From Panorpa germanica (Eukaryota; Arthropoda; Insecta; Mecoptera; Panorpidae): a stretch of DNA of 64,000 nucleotides. The stretch is taken from the NCBI GenBank assembly GCA_963678705.1, contig OY783207.1:9936001-10000000 (forward strand), written 5' to 3'. Numbering within the stretch: position 1 is the first letter of the stretch; every line of letters starts with the position of its first letter. A program made the position numbers and the translations under genes. The notes below the pieces were generated by a model that was not told the DNA's origin, searched no databases, and was given only the letters and a program-made list of their open reading frames with translations. Positions 34,330 through 47,200 of the stretch are shown in pieces.

Positions 34330-35710
34330 AAAAACATAAAATTTTTAATGAATACTTTTGGAAATATCTCACGAACTGGAAAACTGAAACTTAGGATTTG
34401 TATTGAGACCATAATTGTGCAAATTTGGTAATATTTTGTGGGCAATGTTAGAATAGAATTGCAACGTTGAAATTAAGTATGTAGGCTCGCTGCAGATAGC
34501 AATGAATGGCGGAAGTTAAGACGGTAAAAGCCAATATTGAATAAAAAAAATATATAAACTTTGGGTATGTATTGAGACACTAATTCTGCATTGTTGCTAA
34601 TATCTCACGCACTAAAATATTTATACAGTAGCGGCGCAATGTAGCAAAAGAGCTATAACATTTAAATTTGAAACGTTGGCCCTCTGTAGACGGGCATTAA
34701 AGAAAAACTATAGAATACTGCAAATTTCCAGAGACAAATTTCTTGCAAATATCTTATGAACTAGAAAAGATTGAAAACTGAAAATGTGGGTCTGCATTGA
34801 GATCATAATTGTGCACAATTCAGTAGCGGCACGAATTTCTGAGGGCAATGTGAGAATGGAGTTATAACGTTTAAATTTGGTATGTAGGCTCGCTGTAAAC
34901 AGTAATTAAGGTAGTTGTATCGTGGAATGACTTTTCAAAGGATTTTAATAAAACTTCATTTAATTGCTCTTTAATTAATTATAAGACATATTGACCTCAG
35001 GTCGATTAAAATTTACCACTCCATTATTGAGAAAAACGATATTAAAGTTTTGTTATTTTAACACAGGCTTTAACATGGGAAATAGTAATTTCAATGTTAT
35101 TTTTATCGAATAAAATAAAAACGATTCAAAGGAATTCAATAAAAATTTAATATATTATAGAAACAGTAGTTATTAATCACATAAAAAAAATGGAAATTAT
35201 TGTCCACGCCATTACAGAAATAAAATTTTGTAAACATTGAAAATTTTTATAAAATCAAGAAATGACTGTGTATGTGTATGTACGTGTAGATACTATTTAC
35301 ATGTAGTGAGAACAGTGAGACTGTACTTTCACAAAAATTTTAAACGAGACTATTTGACACTAACGTTTCAGCTACATTATAATTTTAGGTTGCTGAGTTA
35401 TACTTTTGAGCATGACTAGCACAACTACCTTAAGGAAAAAATTGAAAACCCCAAATTTCCAGTTGTGGTGGGAGCGTAAAATGAGACCGTAAAATTTAAA
35501 AATATTGAATAAAGAAAATTTTTACTTACGATTGGGGAGAGGTGAGATAGTCAATAACCCAAAAAATCAAATAAAAGAAATAAATACTATATATGTGCAT
35601 TTTTGCAAAAAATAGTTAAACCTCTGTAGCGGCTCGAATTTGGGGAAGTGGGGGCAGGGAAGGCTTTGCAAAAGAGGTCAATTTTGAAATTTAGTATGTG
35701 TAGGGTCTCT
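34330..35710. repeat. Degenerate internally repeated region
   Basis: A diverged unit recurs at least three to four times (about 34370-34500, 34570-34690, 34740-34900, 35610-35700), each with phrases such as TTGAGA.CATAATTGTGCA, AGTAGCGGC and TATGTAGGCTCGCTG. It is probably the tail of one old repeat family; no coding. Confidence 0.5.
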
Positions 35711-35789
35711 ATAAAAGGTCATTTATAAAAGGTACGGAGAATATTTACAAGCAAATTGGATTGCTATTAGATTTCAGTTAGAAAATAGC

Positions 35790-35890
35790 ATTAAAATATG
35801 AAATGAAATTACGAATGATTATATTGAACTTAAATCATACATACGAAGAAGACGTCGTTTTGCGACTGAAGTAATTACTAATCACTTGAT
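35790..35890 (-). repeat. Dispersed repeat, short piece
   Basis: Diverged match to 6895-7225 and 57505-57865 (GAAATGAAATTACGAATGATT, GAAGACGTCGTTTTGCGAC). Confidence 0.45.
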
Positions 35891-35899
35891 ATTGTAGTG

Positions 35900-36696
35900 G
35901 AATTATAGATGTATATTGGTTTCTTACATTTTTTTAGCATGGAACTTTAAAGTACACTTAATTTGAATAAATTTGAACTAAGCGTTTTCAATATTAATAT
36001 GCAAAATATTCTAAAAACTCACCATCTTATTATTTATTAAAATAACTAATTACTTATTACACTCCAACAATCACGTCTCACTGCCTTATTGTCTATAATC
36101 TGTTTGATTTTATAGAAGTATGTAATTCTTAGATAAATTAAATAACAATATCATTCATTGTTGAAATCCACGTAATCTAATGAATTTATTCGCTAAAATG
36201 AATCAATAGGATTGTGAAATTCCTTTATTTATAAACATTAAATATTTTTATTCAGAATAGCGACAGCTCTATAAGTATTTTAATTTCATTAAAAACAAAT
36301 AATATTAAATATTTAAAATTCCACTCTTCCGACTAATATTTAACTACGTTTCCATTTATACTTACCTTTTCAGTTGATTAAAAAAAGATGATAATCACAA
36401 CTAAATTTATTTAGATATGTTTTTCATCCAACAATTTACCTGCTCTGCAATAATATCTAACGAACCTTTTTAAATATTTCATTTCACCACAGTGCACGCG
36501 GGCATCGGTTTTATTCTCTTTTATGCAAATGAACAAAATATGTCGAATTTAATTTGATTTTATTTATAATTTGTCTCATTCCCTCGCAACACATAATTTG
36601 TAAGGAATGAGTTGCTATTACAAGAAAGTGTTATTAAAGTTGCATTTGAACTTTCGCAGGGGCTGTATATTTGATCGGTATACTTTAATAGTAAGT
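35900..36696. other. Intergenic, no gene recognised
   Basis: AT-rich; nothing supported. Confidence 0.4.
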
Positions 36697-36960
36697 TGAT
36701 CAATAAATCATATAAATAAAAAGAAGAGTATTTTTTCTATCAATTATTATATCAATTAAATAAAAAGAAGAGTATTTTTTCTTGTTAGAATACATGTTAG
36801 ATATAATACACTACTCGTAACGCTAGTGTCATACCTTCCTAAGTCTTAAGAAATAATCTTCCCATGGAATAGATTTTTGATTTAAATAATATTGATTCAA
36901 GTAACTATAAGTAATTTCCATCTTCGTCATAGTATTTTTTAAGGAGGTATAGGACCTAAA
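36697..36960 (-). pseudogene. Relic of the GT11 gene 3' end
   Basis: Diverged copy of 32801-32990: shared GAGTATTTTTTCTTGTTAGA and ATACATG.TAGATATAATAC in the 3' flank, then the last codons of the fucosyltransferase region with many differences, including a frame loss. One piece (AATAAAAAGAAGAGTATTTT) is itself doubled at 36715-36780. The match stops near 36960, so only the gene end survives. Confidence 0.7.
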
Positions 36961-37429
36961 AATAATCTTTTCTGAAACTATTACAAAAAGAAAATTATCA
37001 AAAGAATACCTATATACGAAAATAATTAAATGAAACCAGTAAGAGGCAGTACATGTGGGTTATGAGCTGGCAACGTTGCAAATGGCAAATCGAGTGGGAA
37101 ATTCAAAATATGAAAAAATAGTGACACGGGTTTTTATAAAATATAACAATTTGGCTGTCAAAAAAAAAAAACAAAACACGCATGCATCAACACACGTAAA
37201 TTTACAACGTTGCCAAATTTTATATTAATTTTTCAAAATATTTAATTTGAATTTAAATTGAATTAATATAAATTTGATATTAATTATAGGTCATTTTTTA
37301 TTTATTAAACTATTATATGCAAAAAATAAAATCATTTTAGAAGGCAAAAAGCCATTAATTTAAAGCCAGGGAATTGAAAAATTTATTTTCAAAGGTACAG
37401 TCCCAATATTTGCTCGTCCCTCACATATT

Positions 37430-37510
37430 TCGAATTACGTATTTCGTATTACCGAGACATAAACTTTTTACATTGACGGTACGTCCTGTACCTCCCTAAC
37501 ATTGTTAGTG
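37430..37510. repeat. Left arm of composite element family
   Basis: TTACCGAGACATAAACTTTT then ACATTGACGGTACGTCCTGT, matching the arm at about 6800-6870. Confidence 0.5.
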
Positions 37511-37547
37511 TCAGTGTTTTCCTGGATAGCTCTCTCTTTTAGTTTTT

Positions 37548-37840
37548 TTTAAGAGGGTACACTTCAAGAACCGCTTAAAGCGACATTATTTATTGAAGTA
37601 TCTTCTATGAACTAAATTTACTCACTTGCTAATGTAGTTTAATGGAACAAAAGATTTAACAGTCTGTTGGACACGATGAACGATTTAACCGTCTGATTAG
37701 TTCAACCGTTTGATGACTTTAACGGTCAGATGGAACGAAAGATAATTTATAATATTAAAACCTTTACATTTCTTCATTCCCTTCTTATGTTGGGTCGCCG
37801 AGAATTTTAGTTCGTAGCGGTTTATTCCATGTCGAAGAAT
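37548..37840. repeat. Dispersed repeat with GTACACTTCAAGAACCGCTT end
   Basis: GGGTACACTTCAAGAACCGC on the left; on the right CATTCCCTTCTTATGTTGGG then TCGCCGAGAATTTTAG. Pieces of the same family are at 11125-11215, 43750-43890 and 47930-48040. No coding. Confidence 0.5.
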
Positions 37841-37908
37841 TTTACTCTAAGTGATAGTACCCTATTATAGGCTATGAATGACCCCTATAAGGAATATAAA
37901 AAAAATTG

Positions 37909-37963
37909 GGCTCGTCCGGGATTTGAACCCTAAGCGAGAATCATACCCCTAGACCAACGAGCC
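37909..37963 (-). pseudogene. tRNA-Pro pseudogene with internal deletion
   Basis: The minus strand starts GGCTCGTTGGTCTAGGGGTA and ends AAATCCCGGACGAGCC. The acceptor ends pair (GGCTCG/CGAGCC) and the A box is intact, but about 16-17 nt between the anticodon loop and the T loop are gone, leaving 55 nt. By comparison with eukaryotic tRNA-Pro (known sequence) the deletion lies between two GGGT repeats. Not a working tRNA. Confidence 0.85.
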
Positions 37964-38324
37964 GCTTATGATTAAAATAAATTTTGATTCTGTGGTAATT
38001 GAGAGACTATGCACCTTACTAATTAGTAAATAGTCTTCTCCAAATAATAAAAATCCAAAACATGACGAAAATCATTTGTCCATTCCAAAAATACTATTGC
38101 CTTTTTAAAAAGATTAAGGAAACGATGACAGAAGCACCGAATTTGTAACAGACTTATCACAGATTTATACTTTTATTTATCTTAGCTGTATTTTACTCTG
38201 TTAAAATTTATTACAGGTTTCTTTATGTTTCTACATGTGCACATGTGATTTTTATGAAAGCATGAAAAGCTACCAGGCGTTGGGTATCGCGCTACGTCAC
38301 TCAGACCCGAAAACGCATTCGAAT
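37964..38324. other. Intergenic, no gene recognised
   Basis: Nothing supported. Confidence 0.35.
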
Positions 38325-38570
38325 AAAATCACGAATTTGGATTCGAATTGATTGCTCACCCACCATATTCACCAAATTCTATTTTAGACATATCTATTTT
38401 CGTACGCTGAAAGGAGGAGGTTTGCACATTCGTAAACGTCTCTTTTGCAGAACAAGATGTCAACCTTTATTTAGACGGCTTAAAAGGATGGCAGCACCGC
38501 TGAGAAAATTAAATAGTATTACAATGACACTATGTTGAGAAATTAAAAAAAAAAATGACAAAAAAGATAC
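38325..38570 (+). mobile_element. Mariner transposase C-terminal relic
   Basis: The plus strand reads FGFELIAHPPYSPNSILD, the segment just before the third catalytic Asp in mariner transposases (usual form HPPYSPDLAPSD). Downstream the frame decays. No terminal repeats found. Confidence 0.55.
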
Positions 38571-39044
38571 TTGACTGTTTGTGAGGCATAACTCGTTTCA
38601 GACCCTTGTGTTTCAAAATATTCATTTGTTTCATTTAAAAATAAATATTTAAAAAAAAATTTTTTATGTAAAATATACAATAAATTTGTTACGTAAATAT
38701 TAACAACTCTTTGCTGTGTATTAATAAAGTAAATGTTACATCAACTATTCACTGGGTAATTATCTTAATTAACTATAGGGCCCTTCAACAAGACCTGTCA
38801 TTTTAAATTTCGCACCATTTTTTAACTGTCAACGTAGAACTATCATTGCGGGGACATTTGGCAGATATTGCATTCCATTAGTAACTTTAGCGATTGTACA
38901 TCAGATTAAATTAAAAATGTTAACACTTTTCATGAAAATATTGCGTTTTTTTTGTAGATTTTAAAGGGCACTTTTTATTGAAAAACCCAAAATACTTGTT
39001 GCTAAAATAATATAGAAAAAGAATTCTATTTTGCGTATACACGC

Positions 39045-39799
39045 TAGGGCTTCGCACGAGACGTAATAAGGCGAGAGCTTCAAAAATCTCGCCTCGGTCT
39101 CGTTAGTTTAGAAAAAAATAGGTATCGTTTTAGTCTCGGTTTCGTCTCGTCACATGTCGTTATTGTGAGAACTTACTCCTAAGATAGTCTTAAACAAAGT
39201 AATTCATTATATTATTTTGGCAGATTATATTTTTTATTCTAAATTTTTCACACGCTAAGCAAATCGCTTTTTTCTTACCAATAATTGTATAAAATTTAAA
39301 AAAATTTAAACTTTGAACATTTTTTTTTATACACAGTTGAACTGGTTCAATTTCACTTAATGCATCATCACTTTCATCTAATCTCTGTCTTTTTGTCAGG
39401 TCATTTTTGCGGCAACTAAAAGCTAAACTGTCTTCAAATAATCGCATTGTAAATAATTTATATTCAAATTTATTTTCCCTTAAAACATTCGTTTCCGTTC
39501 GGCTACAAAATGTTGTAAAAGACAAAGTTATAAAATAAAATATTTAACAGATGTTTGTTTACCAGATTTTATATTTCGTAAATATACGACCTAATTTTTT
39601 TTGTAATAAAAAAAGTTGAACGTTTATGTTTCTTGTTACTTTATTTTTCTCGGATTTTTTTTTGAAATAACGTCAACGAGACCAGAATCGAGACTCTCGG
39701 GTCTCGTCGTCAGTGGTCTCGGTACCGTCTCACTAGTTTTAAGAAAGGTTTCGTCTCGTCTCGCTTTGAAGAAAAGCCTCGTGTTCGTGTGAAGCCCTA
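39045..39799 (-). mobile_element. hAT-type element with 8-bp TSD
   Basis: Ends TAGGGCTTCGCACGA and, inverted, TCGTGTGAAGCCCTA-like (14 of 15 match). Flanks ATACACGC (39037-39044) and ATACGCGC (39800-39807) form an 8-bp target duplication with one difference. The minus strand has a short frame with a BED-finger-like piece (KKAICLACEKFRI). At 755 bp it is a non-autonomous derivative. A second copy is at 45371-46034. Confidence 0.82.
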
Positions 39800-39807
39800 A
39801 TACGCGC

Positions 39808-40217
39808 TACTACGCTTTACCTATCCGAACCCTGTAAATGTATTGAACTCGCACACTGCAAGCGACAACGCCGTCCGAATACGGGCGTTACGTAGTTCTC
39901 ACACAGCAGTCGTTTATCATCGAATTAATTAATTAAGCGTATACATGCTACAAGAATAACTTATCCAACCTTGCATATGCAATCAGCCGTCTCAGACTGG
40001 AAGGGATATGGAAGGGAATGCTATAATTTCTTTCATAAGAGTGGTGTATCGATTAAAATTCAAGTATTATTTTGTACGTGCAAAACAACTACAATACACC
40101 CGAAAATAAACAAGTTTGACTTGGCGTACTATCGTATGAGTATTATGACAACATTCAAAGAACCAAGGAGTCGGTTTGTTTTGAGAGCTTAAATACGCTT
40201 GCAGTGTGCGACGGGCC
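39808..40217. repeat. MITE related to 7382-8056, split by hAT insertion
   Basis: CTACGCTTTACCTATCCGAA and CCGTCCGAATACGGGCG are shared with the MITE at 7382-8056. The right end CGACGGGCCTAAG resembles its GGCCT terminus. The hAT at 39045-39799 interrupts its left side. Confidence 0.5.
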
Positions 40218-40287
40218 TAAGAGTACGAGTATGTCAGCACCGCATGCATTGAATTATAATTTAGTATTACTTTTAAGGATTTCACAA

Positions 40288-41088
40288 CCCAGTTTGGAGT
40301 AAATTCTACTTAATTTCTATTACATATCATGAGTATATGAATATTTAAATGAAGAAATAAATAGATGTAATCTTTAGTACGGATCGTGATTTTTTTAATG
40401 AATATTATTCATCTTCAACAATACTCGTTATATTAGTTTTTTACATTGTTTTGGTGATTCAAAAATCCACAATCGGCAGGTCTGCGTTAGGTTTAAAACC
40501 TCTGTCTTAGCATCGCTGTTTAGAGTATTCGTTTAAACACATTATATTCGGAGATTGAGGGAGACAGCGTGTGCCTATTACCATTAAAGAAATATTTGTT
40601 GAAAAAGGATAGCATATACTTTAAACATACTGTACTGAACGAAATGCTATATAAGTATACAAGTGTAACGGTGAAAAATATATTTTACTTGTCTAACCGC
40701 ATCTCGTTTCTCTCTCACTTTGGAATGAAAATGAACTAAAAAAATATATATCCTAGTGTGAAAGAAACAACTGCTACTTAATGAATGATGTTGGAAAAAG
40801 AAAGAATATTATTATGAAAAAATTCTAACAACTAACACAAAATCTGTGACTGGTAGAGAATCAATTTGAACTAAAAGCGACTTTTGTGTACCACTTTTGA
40901 ACAATTAACGAACTTGCTAAGACTACATATATCAGATTTTATTTCGCAAAATCTTAACAGGTAGGGAATAAATTTGAACTAAAATTGGTTTCTGTGTTGT
41001 TGCTTCGAACTTGTAAAGCGTTAGAATTGAATTGTACGAGTGACTCGAACGTCACTAAATAGGGCACTTCACCAAATTGTTGACTGGG
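40288..41088. repeat. MITE family CCCAGT, inverted copy
   Basis: Near full-length inverted copy of 4930-5780; the first terminal repeat has a short internal deletion and the other reads CCAAATTGTTGACTGGG. It ends 180 bp before the DUF229 start codon, so it lies in or near that gene's 5' region. Confidence 0.75.
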
Positions 41089-41271
41089 AAATACATACTT
41101 AAATCTTACAACCAATTGTATCTAGTCACAGTTCCTATGAAGAAGTGCGACTCTTAAATCTCCAGCACTAGAGGTGCCAATGAATCTCACTCCATCATGA
41201 AAAGTGAGGAGGTTTTGTTTACATATGTATTTAATTATTTTTTCAGAAATGCTTGAGAGACGTTCTATACG

Positions 41272-44200
41272 ATGAATTTGAATATACCTACAAAAGTTTC
41301 ACATTTTGCAAAATGTTTGGCAATTCCCTTAGTAGTGGGATTTCTATACTTTTTAGCTACGAACTACTGGACTAACAGCAGGACTTCAACTGAGTACAGC
41401 CAGGTATTTTTCTTTTAAATGTGGTCTAGAGCTTGAAAATTTAAGGTATTTTCAGGATTGCTTTTTTTTTATAATAAAAAAAAATTAGAAACATTATTAT
41501 AACTTTTTAGGCTTATTATTACAAATATTCTAAATACAAAAAAATCTTTTTTGAAATTTAAAAAAGTTTTTAATTATTTTAAAAAAGGCGCTGAAGTAGA
41601 CCATGTCAAAATAATGGACCTGGACGATGTTGCCGATTTTGGCTCTTCTATTAATCTAGAAAAATAAGAACCAAGAAAATTATTAATTAGTGTGTTATTA
41701 ATTAGAGTACAGTTTTGGTCGGGACTAGAGAAAAATAAAATATTGAAAATTGACAAAATGGCGCACTTTTGAAATTGAAGTTCAGTTCTAAAAACCGGGT
41801 TCTTTTTACTAGTTATTTAATTAAAAAAATACGAAATTATTTAAATAAAAAATTTATTGTAGATGCAGTTCCAACGATTGCTATTAATCTTGTGAATAAT
41901 ATATTAAGTTCAGATTCGCCAAGAAAAGTAGTTTAGAGATAAAGGGGATTAAAGTTTTAAGTATGGATATTACTATATAATATATGCTATGGCTATTGAC
42001 ATATAGTTCAAATCTCGATAGTTTGTCGGTGACTTATTCTTAAAAGTGGTTATAAGAGCGGTATGATAATGAATTGTATCTTATTCGTTTCTATATACAT
42101 TATAGAAAAATAAGTGAGTCAGTGCTTTTTAGTAATATCGGCAGTTTATACCCCACAACGTGTTTTAAGTATGAGTCGCCGCCGAACTCTCGTAATTTGA
42201 ACTATATCAAGCAACATTTGCGTCACTGTGATGTTTTCGTGGTTACGAAGTCTCAACTCGTGTTTCGCTGCTATAGTTTTGATTTCTTCTCCCTCTGTGT
42301 TAATCTTCAGGTCTCTATGTAAGTCATCATTGCGAATATACCACGGTGCATTAACTATTCCTCGCAGAACTTCATTTTGGAACGTTTGTATTTCTATAAT
42401 GTTCGATTTCTTGGTGCAACCCCAGAGTTGCACTCCATATGTCTCCACTGGCTTTAGCACTTGTTTATATATAAGCAGCTTGTTTTCAATGTTCAGTTCA
42501 GAGCATCGTCGAATTAGCCAATACATATTCCTGTATTTTATTTTAGTTCTTCCTTTTCCTTTTTGACATGCGTTTTCCACCTTAGCTTAGCATCTAACGT
42601 CATTCCTAGATATTTTCCTTCATTCGCATGAGAATTTGTGTTGAATTTATGAGTATTTGTATCTGTTTGTGAAATTTACATGTATTGACTTAGATTCATT
42701 GAGTTTAATTCGCCACACTTTTGTCCAAGAGTTGACCTTGGTCATTGCTTTTTAAAGTTTCATTGTGGCTTCATCGATAGTGTTCCCAACGGCCAAGATA
42801 GTATTATCATCCGCAAAGGTGGCCATTGTTGTTTCCTCATCTTGTGGTATATCTCTTGTGATTCAATTGAATGATTTCATAATCTTCGTAGATATTTTTA
42901 ACTGATGACTTCATTTCGTACTTTACGCAAAGTATACCTAGATCTTGGTGAATGAGCCAGTTTGAAACATATCTTGGAAGGTTAGCGATTAGTCACTGAA
43001 CATTAGTAATGAGTTTTATATAAATGACTACATTTACCCCGTTTTCTGAATTATACAAAGACTCAATTTTTTCCTGAACTTAGTTTTACGTCACTTGGAA
43101 AAAAACAGGCAGTGGAATTTTTCAAAAGAGTCATGTATTTCAATTCATTCATACATAGCAATTAAAATATTTCTCTAACGCAGTCATGTAATGAATACCA
43201 CATTATGGGATGGCTTATTATAATATAAATAAATAATTAAATATTAATATGCTAATAATTTCTATCCAGGAACCGCGCTATGTTATAAATAGTCAGTCAT
43301 GCCGCATCCTGAACTTCAATCAATTCGACAATAATGTGAAGCGCTTTTTCCAACGAAAAGAATTTGAACCATGCAATGAGAAACATCTTCTAACCAGAGT
43401 CAGTCAGTTGACTAACGGAAGTTTCGCTATCAATATTGAAGGAAACGTTACAAAAGAATATCATAACCCTGCTGAAGAGAAGTTAACTTGCTGCTATGAG
43501 GTGGTGACTAGAAAATCGGAGAATTCACTCTCGTACGTATAATTAATCTATAGATTCAGTCTAGAAGTAATCTCTTCCAGGTCATTTTTTCAGTCAAGTT
43601 TCACGCTGCATGTCAGAAGTGCAGAGTTCTATAGCATTCATTTATGATGAGATGCCCCACGATATCGTTTAAGGAAAGCATTACACTTGTTAGGGTAGTG
43701 TTCACAAATTGTGTTTAACGGGTGTAGGTAGGGATATATGTACAGTGTACATATAGTGTACTCCCTTCACCCTTCATTCCCTTCTTATGTTGAGTCACCG
43801 AAAATTTTAGTTCATAGAAGATATAATATTCCAAGAGATCACCAAAAGCGATTTACTCCATGTCAAAGAATTTTACTCTAAGTGATAGTACTCTCTGCAT
43901 ATCCTTCGCACCTTCAAGTCGTAAAATAGTACATTATATTATTGTGTATGCCGTTAGACTTTACTATTCTACATTTCTCAATTTCTAAAAGAAATTATAC
44001 TTCTTATTCTCCTTGTTTCTTCTAGTTCTCAACTTCTCCATGTTTCTCTCCTGTTTTTATACTTCTATTATATTTACTTCCTGTCGCAAGGCTTTACACT
44101 CTTCTTTTTAAATCTTCCACTATAAATTTTTTTTCCATTATACTAACTTAGACCAATTTCAATCCATCTTAGACTTCAAAATTAATTACTCAATTTTCTT

Positions 44201-47200
44201 CCTTCCCTATGTTCTATCTTTTCCTATTCTTTAACTTCTTTTCGCTACACTTGCTTTCTCTTTATTTTCCTGGGACCATCTTTGTCCATTTTTCCCACAC
44301 CTTCATAATTCGCTTATTATACCTCCTTTTGCACTTATTCTCTGCTTAAACAGCCAGTAGTATTCTCTCTTCATTTCGTTTTTATGTCTCTCCTTCCATC
44401 CACACTTTCCTGTATTTTTACCTCCTTTTTTCTGCCCATATTCTCAGTCCTCTTGTACTTCCCTTTCCTACCTTGCTAAATCTTGTTTCTTATCCGGATA
44501 GCTTTACCTTGCGATCGCAATACTATTACATATTTTTATATCAATATTTCTCACTCCTTACTTTTGTCTTCTTTACCTTGTCTATCTAAATATTTTATCG
44601 CAGCTCATCTCTTATCCACTTTTCACTTTTCTCTCTCTCTATTTGATTTCAATTTTAGTTCTCTTTTAACACCTCATTATTTTTCCTATGTCTCCTCTGT
44701 TTCGTTCTCCTTTTTGCCGTGGACGGCTTTCTTTCTACACTTTCGACGTCTCATTATCTCTTTCTCTCTTTGCTTTCTTTCGAAAGAGAATATTTGAGTA
44801 AGAATAACTATAAATAATAATACTTGTTTTGCAGAAAATCCAAGTGCATGGAAATCAAGGAAGAAACAATTCTGGACGTAGCAGTTGAATATATATTAGT
44901 AACTTGCAATGCGAGTCATTCAACTTTTAACTATTCACGGGAAGTTTACAAAGATGCTCACGCCATCGTACCTGTAAAACCAGATGTAAGAACTCGCTTG
45001 ACTGAGTTTAAATCGAAAAGAGCAGAGAAAAAAGTAGTGACACCACCAAGTGTCTTAATGTTTGCGATCGACAGTGTCTCTCGACTTAACTTTAGACGAA
45101 TTATGTCGCGAACTTTGCAGCATCTTCAAGCCACCGGTTGGGTTGAACTTAACGCGTACAACAAGGTATGGGTATATCACACTGGAACTATTACTTGATA
45201 CATTCGGCCTCTTCAGCGGTGTGTGTTGTGTCGCATTAGCACGCTTTATCCTGAGAGGAAGATTCTCCTTTAAAATTTATCAATGCACCATTGTGCCGTA
45301 GAAGTATGTACATCCGTATTCATAATATGGTTCAAACATATGTATATAAAAGTGCCGCACATCGTTATACTCTAGAGTTTCAAAAATCTCGCCACGTTCT
45401 TGTTAGTTTAGAAAACAATAGGTATCGTTTTTGTCTCGTCTCGTCTCTTCACATCTCGTTTTTGTGAGAACTTACTCCTAAGATAGTCCTAAACAAAGTA
45501 ATTTATTATATTATTTCGGCTAATTATTTCTTTTATTCCAAATTTTTCACACACTAAGCATATCGCTTTTTTCTCACCATTAATTGTATCAAATTTAAAA
45601 GAAAATTTAAACTTTGAAGAATTTTTTTTTATACACAGTTGATCAACTGGTTCAATTTCACTTTACGCATCATTACTTTCATATAATCTCGGCCCTTTTG
45701 TCAATTTGACACTACTAACACCTACACTCAACGACATTTTTGCGGCAAAATGTCTTCAAACAATCGCATTGTAAATAATTTATATTCACATTTATTTTCC
45801 CTTAAAACATTCGTTTCCGTTCGGCTACAAAATGTTGTAAAAGACAAAATTATAAAACAAAATATTTAACAGATGTTTGTTTACCAGATTTTATATTTCG
45901 TAAATTTACGACCTAAGGTTGAACGTTTATATTGCTGTTAGTTTATTTTTGTAGCAATTTTTTTTAAATAACGACAACAAGACCAGAAACGAGACTCTCG
46001 CCGTATATGATCTCGGTGCTAGTGTGAAGCCCTAGTGATTGAACATAATTAATTTTAGGGAAGACTATTACATCTTATAATTGATTTTGACGAAGCTAAT
46101 TAAATAATTCCGACCCCGACTGTGAGAGTGCCCTAAAAATACAACTTGTATACTGAATGGTAATTTTTTCAATATTTGTTCTTATAGATTGCAGATGTCA
46201 CCTACCCCAACGCAATGGCTTTGTTTGGTGGTTATAATTACTCGGAAAGCTTCGGTTTATGTCGGCCACGAGAATTAGGAGGCTTAGATAATTGCTCGAT
46301 AATTTGGAGCAAATTCCAAGATAATGGTTACGTCACTGCATACGTAGAAGACGCACCTACAATAAATACATTTAACTTTAGAAAGAAAGGATTTTTAAAA
46401 CAACCGACAGATTACTATTCTCGGACATATTTTATGGCCATGGAATCATCTTTACCTTTTAAATCTGATTCGTTCTGCTTGGGATCCATTACGGAAAGTG
46501 AACGAATATTGAAGTATATGATTGATTTCACACACACTTTTAAGAGTGATCCATATTTTGGAATATTTTGGATAAATTCGTTATGCCATAATTCTCTGGA
46601 AATGCCACCATCCATGGATATAAAAATCAAAGACACATTTGTTAAACTTTCCAATGCTGGCATTTTAAATAATACTATCATATTTTTCTTCAGTGATCAT
46701 GGAATTCGATTTAAGAAAGTAAAGCTCTTACCTACTGCTGTCTTCGAAGAACGCTTGCCTTTCATGCATGTTTGGATTCCCCAGAAGTTTCGTGTAAGTC
46801 ATCCTGAACTCTTCGCTAATCTTGTACAAAACTCCAACAAATTAACGACACCATACGACATTCACATGACGCTTCAACACATACTGAGTCTTTTTAGCAA
46901 TGACACGCAACAGCCTAGTAGAGGATGCCCGAAATGCAGTAGTATTCTTAAACCAATTCCATTCGATAGGTCATGTGCAGAAGCAGGCGTCAATGTCCAT
47001 TGGTGTGCTTGTGACGTATATGAGCGATTGAGAGTAGATGATGCTAGGGTAATTGCAGTTGCAGAATTCGTAGTCCTTCATATCAACAATGTTATATTTG
47101 ATGTGAGCAAGCAATATCCTTTGAAGTTGAAGCGAATCTTATATGCAAGTGTTATGAAGAATGGTACCATTGATCCTAAATCCAAAGAGACTTCTGTTTT

